Part shown: one piece after another, positions 24,624 through 36,980 of the stretch
Layout of the letters: the number at the start of each line of letters is the position of its first letter
How positions within the stretch are numbered: position 1 is the first letter of the stretch
Origin: Vitellaria paradoxa
Lineage: Eukaryota > Streptophyta > Magnoliopsida > Ericales > Sapotaceae
Length of the DNA: 64,000 bases
Assembly: GCA_019916065.1 (NCBI GenBank)
Contig: CM034239.1
Span: 39,332,419 to 39,396,418, forward strand
Direction of reading: 5' to 3'
The notes under the pieces: model-generated
Database searches by the model: none
Seen by the model: only the letters and a program-made list of their open reading frames with translations
Told to the model about the DNA's origin: nothing
Translations under genes and position numbers: made by a program

Positions 24624-25167
24624 CTAAGCCAGCAACTCAGCATCGGCGTCGGATTTGCACTCTCTCTTATGCCTGTTCTTTAAAAATGCACGGAATTCCT
24701 TCTCTATGTCGACGTGGTCATCATTAAATTCACTAAGTACTTTACGTAAGTCAAAGTCTTAAACATCATCAATCATGGTTGCATTTTCCTAAATTACAAT
24801 AAAATAAGAAGTCAAAGTCTTCAACATCATCAATCATGGTTGCATTTTCCTAAATTACAATAAAATAAGAAGCATGAGGTAGTGTAATTTTTTCAATATT
24901 TCAAATTAAAAGTTTAATAATTGAGAAAAATATTTAAATGTAAATCTATTCACGTACTTAATAGATAATTACCTCTTCTTTCAAATACTTGTTGAGATAT
25001 CCAATCCGAAAAGCTTGTTCTTCTTTCCCAGTAGTTATCTCTATCCGTGGCATTCCTGCTTGTCTAGAATTGAAGGTTTGCATTTTTGGACGGCGTAACT
25101 AATTTTAATGATGAAAAATTAAAAGTATAATTTGCACTGCAGAAACTTTCAAGATTTGGTAGGTCTT
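24624..25167 (-). pseudogene. Decayed C-terminal exons of the CNL gene
   Basis: Past the stop at 25168-25170 the expected C-terminus continues in other frames. First comes CTSFGMLEDLPNLESFCSAN (shift between ISP and this block). Then, after a second shift, comes RRPKMQTFNSRQAGMPRIEI with further sequence to KYLKEE and a good donor GAG|GTAATT at 24972. A last exon begins ENATMIDDV after acceptor AATTTAG and continues DFDLRKVLSEFNDDHVDIEK to TAG at 24624-24626. In the copy of the exon start that adjoins this block the codon after DDV is TAA, where the neighbouring duplicate has GAA. These remnants show the gene once encoded roughly 130 more residues. Confidence 0.72.
24748..24869. repeat. 61 bp tandem duplication spanning a splice acceptor
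   Basis: Units 24748-24808 and 24809-24869 are identical except at one or two bases. On the minus strand each carries the intron end TTATTTTATTGTAATTTAG and the first codons of the last CNL exon. The distinguishing change (CTTAAACATC versus CTTCAACATC) turns GAA into TAA in the downstream unit. Confidence 0.92.
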
Positions 25168-26349
25168 CTAGCATCCCAAAGCTTGTACATCTCCTAAGCT
25201 TGCAAATTCAGGGGAGATATTCTTCAACTCGGGGAAAACTACCTGACAAAAATTCATGTTTGTATGATGTATATAAACTAAAGAGTTTCTATTGTTGACC
25301 ATAACATAAGCCACACCAGCATATATTATAATTTTGAATTGAAATTTCCATTAAAAAGTGCGAGAACATTCATACCCTATGGTTGCACAAGGATTGTGCT
25401 TCAAATTTGGAGGTCCTAAAGCTTTTGAGGTCTGGCAATTCTTGTAGCTTTAAGTCAGATAGTTGAGGGAACTTGACGACGTAACCTTCTTCTTCTTTTC
25501 CTTCATCTAAAACAATCACGTTCATATATGCACATTTTTCTATATATAATTGTTCAAGGTGCTTAAGTTTTTCAGGAACAGAAGATGAGAATACATTTCT
25601 CATGCTATCACACATATGAATAACTAAAGTTCTTAGGTTTGGACAAACAGGAATTTTATAAGAACAATATTTCTTCTCTTCCAACCCGATATTTATCAAA
25701 TTGGGCAAACTCCGTAGTCTCATATTCTTCAAGCGAGGCAGCTCTCCATTGACTATTGTAGTTTCTGACATTTCTTCAGTGTTAAGATCTTCAACTAAAG
25801 ATATCATCGAATTACACTTATAAATATAAATATTTTCTAGATTTCGTAACTGGCGAATCATATTAGAAGGAATCATATTCATCACTTTGTCACACCTTTC
25901 AACAGTCAAGACCTTCAGTTGACAAAAAGATTTTGCTACTTCTTCAGAGATTGGAAGCGATCGCTTATCCCAAATATTTGTATTTGGCAAGTGAAAAATT
26001 TCCAATATCTCTAAGGCAGGGAAAACAACCTGCAAAATTATTTCATAATATAGAGTTAATGCCAGTTTCCCAATATATTGCTTTTCCATTATCCAAGATC
26101 AACCATCACCTCTATATATGTTTTTAACACAAAGCATGAGGGTACTAAATTCACTTTAGGAAATAAAGGTATCAAGTCAAAAGGAATTTGGTTGCCCTTG
26201 ATTCAAAGGATAAAATTAATATTGCCATTTCAAAAATTAGAGCGAAAGAGAGAAAGAGAGCATCACTACAGGTTGCCCTTGAAAATTCATTTAAATGTTA
26301 AATCATGAAATGGTGGTATTTTTTTTTTTTTTTAGTAATTGAAATGGTG

Positions 26350-26386
<37 letters not shown>

Positions 26387-29300
26387 ATTCATAGTTTCTT
26401 TAATATATAAGACAACAGGAATTGTGTTCAAAGATTTGATCCTTCTCAGGTTCAGCATTTTATTTAAGATTAATCTTTCTAACTTTTTAAGATATAAAAA
26501 TTCTAATTAAATTAAAATTTTGTATTTAAGATTAATAAAAATACTACCTTTTATTAATAATATACCTAATCTATTTTATTTTTCTATTAACGTAGTATAA
26601 ATTTTTCAAAAGTCACTTTTAAACTTAACTAGTTTTCCATTTTTTTTCCCCATTTTTCATATCCAAAGTCATATTTTCCATTAGACAATTAGAACAATAT
26701 TTATCAATTAACATACATCGAGCCAAGAATTCATAAGTATCTTTATCCTAAAAGTTTAATCTAAATTTTTTATAATAGGAAATATTTTTTTTAAAAAACT
26801 CTAGAATCGGAAATTTTATCAATGTAAGGTTAATATATGATCATATGCCATAAGTAAATTTTTCAAAAAATCATGTGGCAGTTGCCCTCCCACCCCTTTA
26901 TCAAAAAATCTAAAATGACAAAATTATTTTTGGCAAATTGTCACTTTTTTTATATTTTGTTAAAAAATACATTTTCTATTATAAAAAAATGGTATTTATA
27001 ACATTATAATATGTGTTGGATTGGATTTTTCTATAAAGGTATTTATGTCATTATAGTTATACACTAGAAAGTATGGAGACTTCAAAATAAGTTTAGTATC
27101 CATATTTAACATATATCAGACACACATACTAATCGGACACTCCAAGATATATGTCGAACACTCCACATGACGTGTTATATTATTTTATTACCAGTAATTG
27201 CTCATGCTTAAGGGTACAAAAATATAATTTAACATATAAATAGTTCAAATTTAAGTTTATAAAGCAAGCCTACATGAAAAAGTACAAGAATAACCTATAA
27301 AAATATAAATCACCAATCAAAAAAGAGTAAAGTATAAAATTTTATCATTTATTACAAATATTATCACATTTTTTAAAATATTAATTTAAAATCTTTTATA
27401 TAAAAAGTATTAAATATGAGAAGAGTGAGAGAAAGAAAAAAAAAAATAATCCTGATTATTGAGCAAATTTAACAGTTGAAAATATCTCAAATTCAAAATT
27501 TTAAGTTTTTTCTTTTTTTTAAATAGTACAAAAGCCATGGTTGTTTTGACAGATTGAATGATGAAGTATAAGTAATATTATGAGATAATATATGGGATTG
27601 AATATAATATAGGATTAATTTTTTATGTAAGATTATTTTTTTTGGTATTCGGTTGGTAAGATATAAAATGGGATAAAAGATATATATAATTTGACATAAG
27701 ATGTGATAGAAAATAATTATGAGCCTTTAGATTTTGGTAGGAAACAAATCTGGAGATGGGGTATAAATAATACCACATTTTTCATAGTATTACTTATCCC
27801 TCATTTTGAGGAATAGACTATCCAGAGGGCCTATTTATCCATAGTTATTTTATAAAACCAAACAAAGGATATTAGGCCCGACTGGACTTATAGTCCAATC
27901 TCCCCTTTTTTATCCTGTAGTCAAATATGACCAAAGAGTGTAAAAATGTATGTATTTAAAATTTAAGTTTTAAGCATATTATATTAAAATTGAAATTTTA
28001 ATTTAAATGTTTATTTTAATAAAATTTTATAGAAAATTAAAGTTTAAATATATTTCTTACAAAATAAAAAATTTAATTGACTTTGTCTAATAGATATCTA
28101 TATATTGTTTAATGTAGAATTTTATTATTTATTACAAATATTAGCACATTTTTTAAAATATTAATTTAAAAAATTTTATATATAAAAATTATTCAAAAAA
28201 TACAAAAGAAAAGTAAGAGATTATGTTTTCATGTGATATGACCGAAAAGATAATCGAAGTGGAGAGAGAGAGAAATAATCTTGACTACTGAATAAATTTA
28301 ACGGTTGAAAATAAAGCTATATTGTTGCATAAATATGTCATTTATAAATAATATAGGTACAAAAAAAGTTGTGACAGTCAGTTGTTGATCTGACAGAAGC
28401 AAAACTTTGATGATGTAGGACAAATGTAAACAAAATTAATTTTTTATTTATTTAAAAAATAATTAATTCTCCGCTTAGAAAAATATAATTTATATAATGT
28501 TACAAAATATAATATGAATATATATATATATATATATATGTAAGATATGAATTTCAAAACAACCCCCACCCCAAAACGACCTCGACCCTATTCCACATAG
28601 GACAAACATTGCATCGAGTGACCAAATTTGTTATATAAATTTTTTCTTAAATATATGATTAAGACAAATCTGCCAACCCCAATTAGTGAAGAAAGGCTTA
28701 ATTTGGTTTGGTTTGGTATATTATATGATTAAGACAAATTTATATTTGAGTAATTAAAACTCCTAAAATTATAAAATACTATAACTTGTATTTTGTTATG
28801 TTTTATGACGTGGATGTGACTACCATGATGGGCAAAAGTTTTTTTTATTTTCCTTAGATAATTTTATTTACTTTTCTTAGATAATTTTATCTACTTTAGT
28901 CAGATAGTGAGATTTAATTTTATTTGATTTCAACCCTAGCCTATATAAAGGTTAGGAATTGTAAGAGATTGGCAATTTTCATCATTGATTAAATATAGAT
29001 TTCTCTGAGATTTTATTTTCTCTTTCGCTTGAAAGACTACGGTTTATACGCTTCCGGTTGCATCATTTTGTATATTGAATTATATATTAAATTAGTTTGT
29101 TGTAGATTTTTATTCATATATATATAACTAACAAAAATATATAAAATTTATATTTTTTAGTTGTATCTCTGCCATATCCGTGTCCTCAATTTTTTTAAAT
29201 TGATGTATTCTTTTTCGTACTTGTATTGTATCCATATCTCATATCTATACTCATAATTTTTTGATAATAGAAAACATAAGATAAAAATGAATAAGGGCAC

Positions 29301-32300
29301 TTATGTAATTTTAATTAATAAAAAAACAAAGTAGAGAGAGAGAATTAATGAAGTGCTAATAGGCTCACCTAATTTTGTATTTGTTTCTGATTTTTATTAT
29401 TCCTAGAGTATAAAAAAAAATAGTGTCCCCTCATATGAAGCATTTATCCCTACATGAAAAACACTACTTAAATGGTTTCTAAACTTTTTCTTTGAAAATA
29501 AGTTTAAAATTAGAAATTAGTTTGGGATTTAGAGAAAATAAATATTTTTATTACGTCTTTTAGTAGTAAAGATAAGGCTAAATATCTTAAGTCAAATCTT
29601 AATTACTTCTTTTAAGACTTCTAAAACTAAGATGAATGTTAAAACTAATTCAGATTCGGAGACTTTCGATAAACATCATTTAAATATAGAAGGAAACTTA
29701 TAAAATTTAAATTACAGAAATAATTTTAAAGTAATAAGTGACGACATACAATATGTAATTTGCAGTTCTATTACACATAATTGACATTTATTTGCTTATA
29801 CGTACTTTTTAAATCGCTAGGATATAATAAAGAGTGCAAGAATATTTATACCTGGTGGTTGAACAAAGATTTTGCTTTAAATTTGGAGGTCCAGAAGCTT
29901 TTGAGGTTTGGCAATTGTTGTAGCTTTAAGTCAAATAGTTGAGGGAACTTGATGCAGTAACCTTTTTCTTCTTTCCCTTCATCTGAAACAATTGCATTCA
30001 TATTTGGACAATTTTCTATATGTAATCGTTCAAGATGCTCAAGTTTTCCAGGAACAGAAGATGAGAATGCATTTCTCATGCTATCACACATAGAAATTTG
30101 TAGAGTTGTTAGGTTTGGACAGATAGGAATTCTATAGGAACAATATCCCTTCTCTTCCAACCCTATATTCATCAATTTGGGCAAACTCCATAGCACCACA
30201 TTCCTCAAGCAAGGCAGCTCTACATTGATGGTTGTAGTTTCTGATATTTCCTCGGTGTTAAGATCTTCAACTAAAGATGTCACCAAATTACAATTATAAA
30301 TAGTGAGGCTCTCTAGCTTTTGTAACTGGCAAAGCATATTGGAAGGAATCCCATTCACCACTTTATCACACTTTTCGATAGTCAAGACCTTCAGTTGACA
30401 AAAAGATTTTGCTAGTTTTTCAGAGATTGGAAGCGACCTGCTCCAAATATCTCTATTTGGCAGGCTTTGAATTTTCAATTCTTCCAAGGCAGAAAAAACA
30501 ACCTACAAAGTTCATTCGTAATATATAGTTAATGCCACGTTCCAAATATAATGGTCTCCCATTATCCAACATCAACTATCAGCTCTATATGTACTTTTAA
30601 CACAAACCAGTAGGGTACTAAATTCACTTTAGGAAATGAAGGTATCAAGTCAAAACGGACTTGGATGCCTTTATTCTAAGGTTAAAATTAATGTCGCATT
30701 TCATAATTAATTGGAGAGAGATACAGAGTACATCACTACAGGTTTGCTGTTCAAAATTCATTCGAATGTTAAAACATAGAATGGTATTGTCTACTTTTTA
30801 CCTTTTTTATATAAACATATAGTTTCTTTAAGATATAAGATAATTAGGAATTGTGCTCAAGGTTTTGATTCTTCTCAAGGCCAGCGCAATGTTAATTGCT
30901 TTTTATATAAAAAATAATGCAAATTTTTTTATTAAGTATAAAATATTTCAAAATTTTACCTAAGATTAATCCTTCCAACTGTTTGAGATATAAAAATTAT
31001 AAATTAAAATTTTGCATCTAAGATTAATTAAAATAATAATTTTATTAGTAATATACCTAACCTATTTTATTTCTCTATTAATGAAATGTAAATTTTTCAA
31101 GAGCCACTTTTTTAGCGTGGTTAGTTTTCTATTTCATTTTTGGTATCCATGGTCATATTTCCTATTAGGCAACTAGATCAATATATATTAAGAAAAATAA
31201 TATATACCAAACCAAGAATTCATATGTATCTTTATTCTAAAAATTTATTTTTAAATATTCTTATAAAAATCTAGAATTAAAATTTTTTATCACAATACAG
31301 TTACTCATACACCATAAGTAAAATTTTCAAATATTAAGGCGGTAATTGCACACCCACCTTCTTATCAAAAAGTATAGAAAGACAATTATTTTTAGGAAAT
31401 TGTCGTTTCACTATATTTTGTTTAAAAAAATATATTTTTATTATAAAATAAGAATATTTATGGCATTACAATACGATTTTATTTAATAGTATTTATGATA
31501 TTATAATTATACAAAACATACAATGAAGATGTACAGAGACAATTATTTAATTTCAATTAGTAAAAAGCAGAGTAGAGTAAAAGAGAGAATTAATGGAGTA
31601 TAAATAGACTGGCTCATTTATTTTTTTAATTATTTCTTACTCACAGCGTAAAAAAAATTGTGTCCCCTCATATGAAGCATGTAACGAGTAAATTATATTG
31701 GAAAAAAAAAAAAAAAACACTACTTTCCTAAATTGTTTCTAATTTTTCTTCAAAAATTGGTTTGAAATTAGAAATTAGAAATTAGTTTAGGATTTATAAG
31801 AAATAAATATTTTTGTTGTGGCTTTAGTGTTAAAGATAAGGGTAAATATGATAGACTCAAATCTTAATTAGTTCTTCTAAGACTTTTAAAACTAAGATGA
31901 GTACTAAAACTAATTTAGATTATGAACATTTCAATAGATAAGTATTAAAACTAGTTTAGACAAAATAAAAATCACTAAATACAAATATAATTTAATTATT
32001 TAAAAAACAAATAGTGACTTCATATAGCATGAGACTTAGGCAATTGCCTAACTTGCCTAGGCGTTAAACGGAGGTCGTTCTTATTCTAAGTGAATAGGTC
32101 AATTTTGTATAGCAAATTGAATGTCCAAACGTGAACTTGCAAGTTAAATCTTAAAGAACTGTCCATTTTATATTTCCAAAAATATTAAGAATTTTTGTAG
32201 CCTACTATAATGTATTTAAAGCAGATAAATAGGCTATTGAGAACCCATACCTTTTCGTTGAAGAGAGATTGTTCTTCTATACAGGAGTTTTCCTTGGTTG

Positions 32301-34992
32301 TCTTTTCTGGTTTGGGTAAGAAACTTCTGAACTTTGGTAACCCCTCCAGCTCCATATATCTTAATTTAATGAAATCAATCATCATATTTTCGGGTTCCTC
32401 TTCATCTCCCTCTTTTTCTTTTTCAGTTTCAACTATTCCCTCCATGATCTCACAATTTCTAATAATTAAACTTTGAAGTTGCACCAGTCCTTTTGCACAA
32501 AACAGAGACCAGAGGAATTTCAACCGACTACAATTTTCAATAACTAATTCAGTTAATTTACTGAATAACCCCTCTGGTTTGGTTGGCAAATATTCCAAAT
32601 CATGACAATTATTTACTTTAAGATACTTCAAGTTTGAAGACCCTCTGTCATGTGTTCCATGAAACAATGTTTCCAAACCTCTCAATTCACCAAGATACAA
32701 CGCTTCGGCTCTATTTACCAAGACATTAAACTCGGCCAGTGAACCAAATCCCTCAAGTTTCAACTTCCTTGCTGAATGTTGTCGGTCCTCTGAGTCAAAT
32801 CTTCCACCCACCGAGATATGAAATCCGATCAATTTCTTAAAACGGAGGTCACGGAGGTCGCTGGGCAATAAGGTGAAATCTGGTATATGAATATGTAAGA
32901 CGGTTAATTGGTCCAATGACTTTAGTTCAGTAAGGCTTGCATTACATTTTTCTTTGTTGCATGTAGAACTGGCTTCCCATTGGTCAAATTCCTGTGAAAT
33001 GTACAATTCTTCTAGACGAATTAATTTGGATATCACCCCTTGCGGAATCACTTTGAGACCATTACACTTGCTTAGATCCAACAACCGTAAACTAGCCAAC
33101 TCACCTATTTCTGGTGCCAACTCCCGGATATTATCACCCTCAAGGATAAGAATCTCAAGCTTCTTTTTCAAATTCTTGATTATTCCTATATCTCTCAAGC
33201 GACAATCACTTATTTGTAACATCCGAAGGTTAACCAAATTTGTAAACAATGGCCGCAATGGCAAGATAAGGACACCTTCCAAATATAAAACTCTCAACGT
33301 CTTCATCCCAGAAAAAAGTCGGTGCTTAACTTCACCCGAACCGCTACACTTCAACAATAAGGTACAGAGTTCTGGACATTTGAGGCCTTCAGGAAGCTCA
33401 TCCATTTTGTTAGCCATTATTGAGACTGCAGTGTAAAGTTCCCATGTACCTTCCTCTGGCCACTTTTGAACACCGTGCTTAACTAGAAATTGTTGCTTAT
33501 TTGGCCACATTTTACCTTGACGCTCCTGCTTGCCATTTGTGATTGAAATAGCAACATCACGAATAACGTCATGCATTTTTACAAAATTTTCATCTTCGCC
33601 TTGTAACAACAAATGAGATGATTTGAGAAGATCAACCATTGCATGAACTCTGTTTCTTGCTTTTTCCACTGTTTCTGTATGTTGAAGCAATCTCAAGGCC
33701 ATGCAGTATCTCACCAAGTCTTCAATTGGAATATGAGCATCTTCCGGAAACAAACAGCACAGTAAGAAGCAAGACTTTGCATCCTCATGTTGCAAATAAT
33801 CATAGCTCAATTCCAAGGACGTATATATATTTCGGTCAATATCTTGAATCTCTTGTGCACTGGAATTTTTTAGCTGATTAAGTGCATCATCCCAAACACG
33901 GGCATCCTTATCTTTCAAAGCTGCTCCAACTGCATCTATAGCAAGAGGCAAACCTCCACATTCCTTACAAACCTCTTCCGCCACTGATTGAGAGACAACA
34001 AAATTTTCCACCGCCTTGCCAAATAAACTCCACGCTTCCTGTTCTGGTAGGACTTCAATGGGAAAATCTTTTTGGACTCCCATCTTTTGGCATACACCTT
34101 TTCTTCGGGAAGTTAGCAAAACTTTGCAACCACTACCACCATCTGCAACGGGAATTCCTATTTTCTCCATCTCAAGTTTTTCCCAAACATCATCCATTAT
34201 TACAAGTATCTTCTTGTTCCCCGCTTTCAGTCTATTCCAAAGCTGACCTCTTCTTCCTTCTTCTTCACTGTCTTGATAATATGTTAGATTCAGTTTGGAA
34301 GCAAGTTGCCCTTGAATTTTGCTGACATAATTTGCATCTTGAGAGACAACTGCCATCACGATCTCATCAAAAAGTCCATCTTTCTTTGCTTGCTCGGCAG
34401 CCTTTGCCACCAATGTTGTCTTGCCAGCACCACCTGGTCCATGTACCCCAATCCGGTTAACCTCTGAATCTTCCAATGCCACCATGATCCCATTGAGGAC
34501 CGAAGCTCTTGATTCAAAATTCATGTAATTCCGTGAAGATGGCAATTGCAACTGATCAGGATAAGGAGCTGGGTGTGCCACCGGCCGCTCAAAAAGTTCA
34601 TGTCCCCTCTCTTTCAGAGTAATGACAGATGCCTTCTTTTCTTCAGCTCCCTTACCCCGCCGGTAACGCCATGTGATGTCGGGACACCAGCACTTCTTGT
34701 TTTCGTTGTCCTTGTTCAGAAATTCGTTCACCTCGTGATCCATACTCCGCACATTGCTTAGCCAGTTAGAAATATCACCCTCCCTTATTTCTGCGCAGTT
34801 TTCAGCCCTTCCCACCTTTTCTTCCATCCTTCTCCCGTCGTCATTGAGTTCTTTCATTTTAGAATCAAGTTCCTGGATCTTTTTCTCGTAACAAAACAAA
34901 TAACCCAAATGACGCTCGACTGATTCCTTCAGGAACTTTATGATTACATCTGCAACCTTTGTAGCAATCTCCGAAACAATGTCCGATGCCAT
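25168..34992 (-). CDS. CC-NB-ARC-LRR disease resistance protein (At4g27190/RPS2-like)
   Basis: Intracellular immune receptor of the CNL class; the NB-ARC ATPase acts as a nucleotide switch and the LRRs read effectors or guarded host proteins. Model: exon 1 34992-32251, exon 2 30502-29852, exon 3 26029-25376, exon 4 25242-25168. All junctions are GT-AG and phase 0, giving 914+217+218+24 = 1,373 residues. The start ATG is the first of a MASDIVSEIATKVADVIIKF N-terminus typical of the family. Exons 2 and 3 begin VVFSALEELK and VVFPALEILE, the usual LRR exon starts. Odd points: exons 2 and 3 are tandem copies; introns 1 and 2 are 1.75 and 3.8 kb; the frame stops early in exon 4, with recognisable C-terminal coding sequence further on in other frames. 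It may be a functional truncated receptor or a young pseudogene. Confidence 0.85.
25376..26029 (-). CDS. CNL gene exon 3: LRR block, copy B
   Basis: 218 codons from acceptor TTTTGCAG|GTTGTT to donor ATAGG|GTATGA, both phase 0. It starts VVFPALEILEIFHLP and ends SLCNHR. Shared landmarks with exon 2 include SFCQLKVLT, SLVEDLNTEE, CDSMRN-FSSSVP and LDEGKEEEGY. It has no stop or shift. An in-frame run of codons upstream (to 26089) belongs to the intron, because the acceptor fits exactly where exon 2 starts. Confidence 0.88.
26351..26387. repeat. (ATT)n microsatellite in CNL intron 2
   Basis: About twelve uninterrupted ATT units, preceded by a duplicated GAAATGGTGGTATT word on either side of a T-run. 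Confidence 0.9.
28794..29133 (+). mobile_element. Possible small solo LTR in CNL intron 2
   Basis: The stretch starts TGTTATGTTTTATGACG and ends ATAACTAACA. In between it has a promoter-like CCTATATAAAGG at about 28942 and a leader-like pyrimidine segment, the layout of small copia LTRs. The flanks (TATTT and AAAAT) do not form a target duplication, so the call is tentative. Confidence 0.35.
29852..30502 (-). CDS. CNL gene exon 2: LRR block, copy A
   Basis: 217 codons from acceptor TTTGTAG|GTTGTT to donor CACCAG|GTATAA, both phase 0. It starts VVFSALEELKIQSLP and contains repeated C-P-NL/L-IEKCDKV patterns of CC-type irregular LRRs and the conserved IKFPQLFDLKLQQLPNL segment, ending SLFNHQ. 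It is open throughout. It is closely related to exon 3 (most residues shared by eye), which shows duplication of an exon with its intron. Confidence 0.88.
32251..34992 (-). CDS. CNL gene exon 1: CC, NB-ARC and first LRR block
   Basis: The 914 codons are uninterrupted. Residues 1-100 are a coiled-coil domain without an obvious EDVID motif, as in RPS2-like CNLs. NB-ARC motifs: P-loop GPGGAGKTT (185-193), kinase-2 KILVIMDDVW (261-270), RNBS-B KVLLTSRRKGV (290-300), RNBS-C around 311-324, GGLPLAI (346-352), RNBS-D CFLLCCLFPE (408-417) and MHD in VKMHDVIRDV (471-480). The catalytic P-loop Lys191 and kinase-2 Asp pair are present, so the nucleotide switch looks intact. LRRs run from about 535 to the end. 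The exon closes with SLFNEK then donor AAG|GTATGG; the frame runs on 21 codons past the donor, but the VVF... exon start downstream favours splicing. Confidence 0.93.
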
Positions 34993-35249
34993 ATCGTCTT
35001 TGATTTTTCACCTGTCTTTTTTCCTTTTTTTTTTTTTTTTTTTTTTTTTTTTGAGATGGAGATATTAAGTCGACCTCTGCATTGCAAAAGAAGGAATCAA
35101 AACCTTAGTATAAGAAAAGAGAAAATAACCCACAAATTTCATTGAATCACCATTTGTTGCTAAATAAAAAACAGATACATTGGACTTGGAGCTATAAAAC
35201 AGAAAAAACATAAATTTATATATCATATCTATATCTATATTTAATATTA

Positions 35250-36980
35250 AAAAAATTTTTTCTCTCCCTTCTTCTCTTTCATTTTAATCTTATAGAACAT
35301 GCTTCAACATTCTCTATTCTTCTAATACTCTATTTTCTTTTACAAAATGTTCACTCTTTTTTGTCCCACACACCACAATTGCACTTTTTTATAAAATCAC
35401 TAAGATAGGGTCATATAATCTTTTATTAATGTGAAGTGAATTAATAAATTCTTAAAATAGACCTACGTTTTACTATAGGTGTAAATTTTGCATACTTTCA
35501 ACAAATTAAATTTAAAAACATATTTCAAACTAATTTAATTTAAAAACATATTTCCAACTAAATTAATTTAAAAACACAAAATATTTCTAAATAATAAATA
35601 GGCTTACTTATTGATTCATTGTATTTACAAAATTTATATATTTCAAGCGCATTGGAAATTAAATTTAAATACAAACAAAAAATGCCTAAATAATAATTAA
35701 GCTTGAAAAATGGTTTAAAAAGTTACTTTTTTCACAGTGACAACTTTTAATGTTTTTTAAATCTTAAAATACAAAGAAAAATGCTTAAATATTAATTAGG
35801 TTTGGGAATATTTTATTGAAATTCCAATTTAAAATTTAAATAGGTAAAAATGCTTAAATAATAATTAGGCATTTTGGAGTTTTTTTTTTTTTTTTTTGAA
35901 TTTAAGTTGGCCATGTTGACTATCCGATTCAGTATTTGTATTATTTTTATAAAAGACAATGTACAATTAATAATAATAATAATAATTTTAATTTACGTTA
36001 TTTCTACAAAATCAATCAAAAATTATTTTAATTAATCTATTTATCAATATCTATATACGTCGACTAAAGTTCTACGATTCTTTTTTTTTTTTTTTTCTCA
36101 TTGAATCAAATTCTAAGTGACACTCTCTTATTCACCATTATACCTTTTTATTTTTATTTTTTATAACACTTTGAATACGATAATCTCTACTCATTTTTTC
36201 TCTACTTTTTTTTCTTATTCACAAAATTTTTACTTTCTTTTGTTTTACATTGATAAACGACTACAATTTCACTTTTTCTTTTATTTATAAAACCATTATG
36301 ACTGTGACATATGATTTTAATCAATGTAAAATAAGTTCATGACTTTTTAAATGGACTTACTTGTTTGTCTATTATAGTTATAAAATTTACTTATTTAAAA
36401 ACCCGTAAAAAAATACCTAACTATTAATTATCCTTACAAAAGGGTTTCAAATTTATTAAATATTAATTAAATTTAAAAAAACTTATTTAAAGATTCTAAC
36501 TTCTCTCACAATAAAAGTGTTTGGAATTGTAAATATTTGTAAAGATTTGTACAATTTTATTTTATTTTATTTTTATTTATTTTTTATTGAGCACCAAACA
36601 CAGCCAAATAATACTTATTATTTTTAAAATGTAAAAATACAAAAAATTCCAAAATAACATTTAAAAATTCTAATTTTAAATTTAAATTGGCCATCTTCAC
36701 CATCCAATTGACCACAATCCAATTTTTTCCCATTGTTCACTAAGGTTATAGCATATGATCATAAACAATGTAAAGTAAGCTCATAGATTCCTGAAAATGT
36801 ATCCAATTGCCCGTTTGTTCACTACAATTATAAAATTTATACATTTCAAAACACGAGGAATTGAATTTAAAAAAACAAAGAAAAATGCCTACATATTAAT
36901 TATATATTTTAATTTAAAAATACAAATTAAGAAAAATGTCTAAATATTAATTAGGTGTGGGGGTAATTTTTCTTTAAAAA
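35250..36980. repeat. Three diverged dispersed copies of one AT-rich unit
   Basis: Segments near 35265-35880, 36105-36510 and 36715-36965 share the same order of words: a T/C-rich block, CACTAAGAT or CATTATGACT, a CATATGATTTTAATCAATGTAAA-like word, AAGTTCATGA, and AAATGCCTAAATA-TAATTA. The unit is not recognised; these may be copies of one non-autonomous transposon or old tandem duplications. Confidence 0.5.

Larger units (their letters stand above)
26030..29851 (-). other. CNL intron 2, with inserted repeats
   Basis: No coding sequence is present. Relative to intron 1 it has an extra block at about 27,000-29,250. Within the block, 27335-27490 and 28110-28320 are diverged direct repeats (ATTTATTACAAATATTATCACATTTTTTAAAATATTAATTT in one, a variant in the other, each followed by GAGAGAAA and a TTTAAC-GTTGAAAAT segment). 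Smaller runs are (ATT)n at 26351-26387 and (AT)n at 28518-28540. Confidence 0.7.
25376..32100 (-). repeat. Tandem duplication of an LRR exon with its upstream intron
   Basis: Copy A is exon 2 (29852-30502) plus flanking intron up to about 32,000. Copy B is exon 3 (25376-26029) plus intron to about 29,760. Intron similarity is visible at 26040-26330 versus 30510-30780 (GGGTACTAAATTCACTTTAGGAAAT... in both), 26395-26900 versus 30825-31380, and 29280-29660 versus 31540-31930. Copy B carries roughly 2.2 kb of extra DNA (about 27,000-29,250) in the intron. Confidence 0.85.

Noticed and set aside
32954..34761. Plus-strand open frames of 71-160 codons
   Set aside because: They are antisense to the intact NB-ARC and LRR coding sequence of CNL exon 1.
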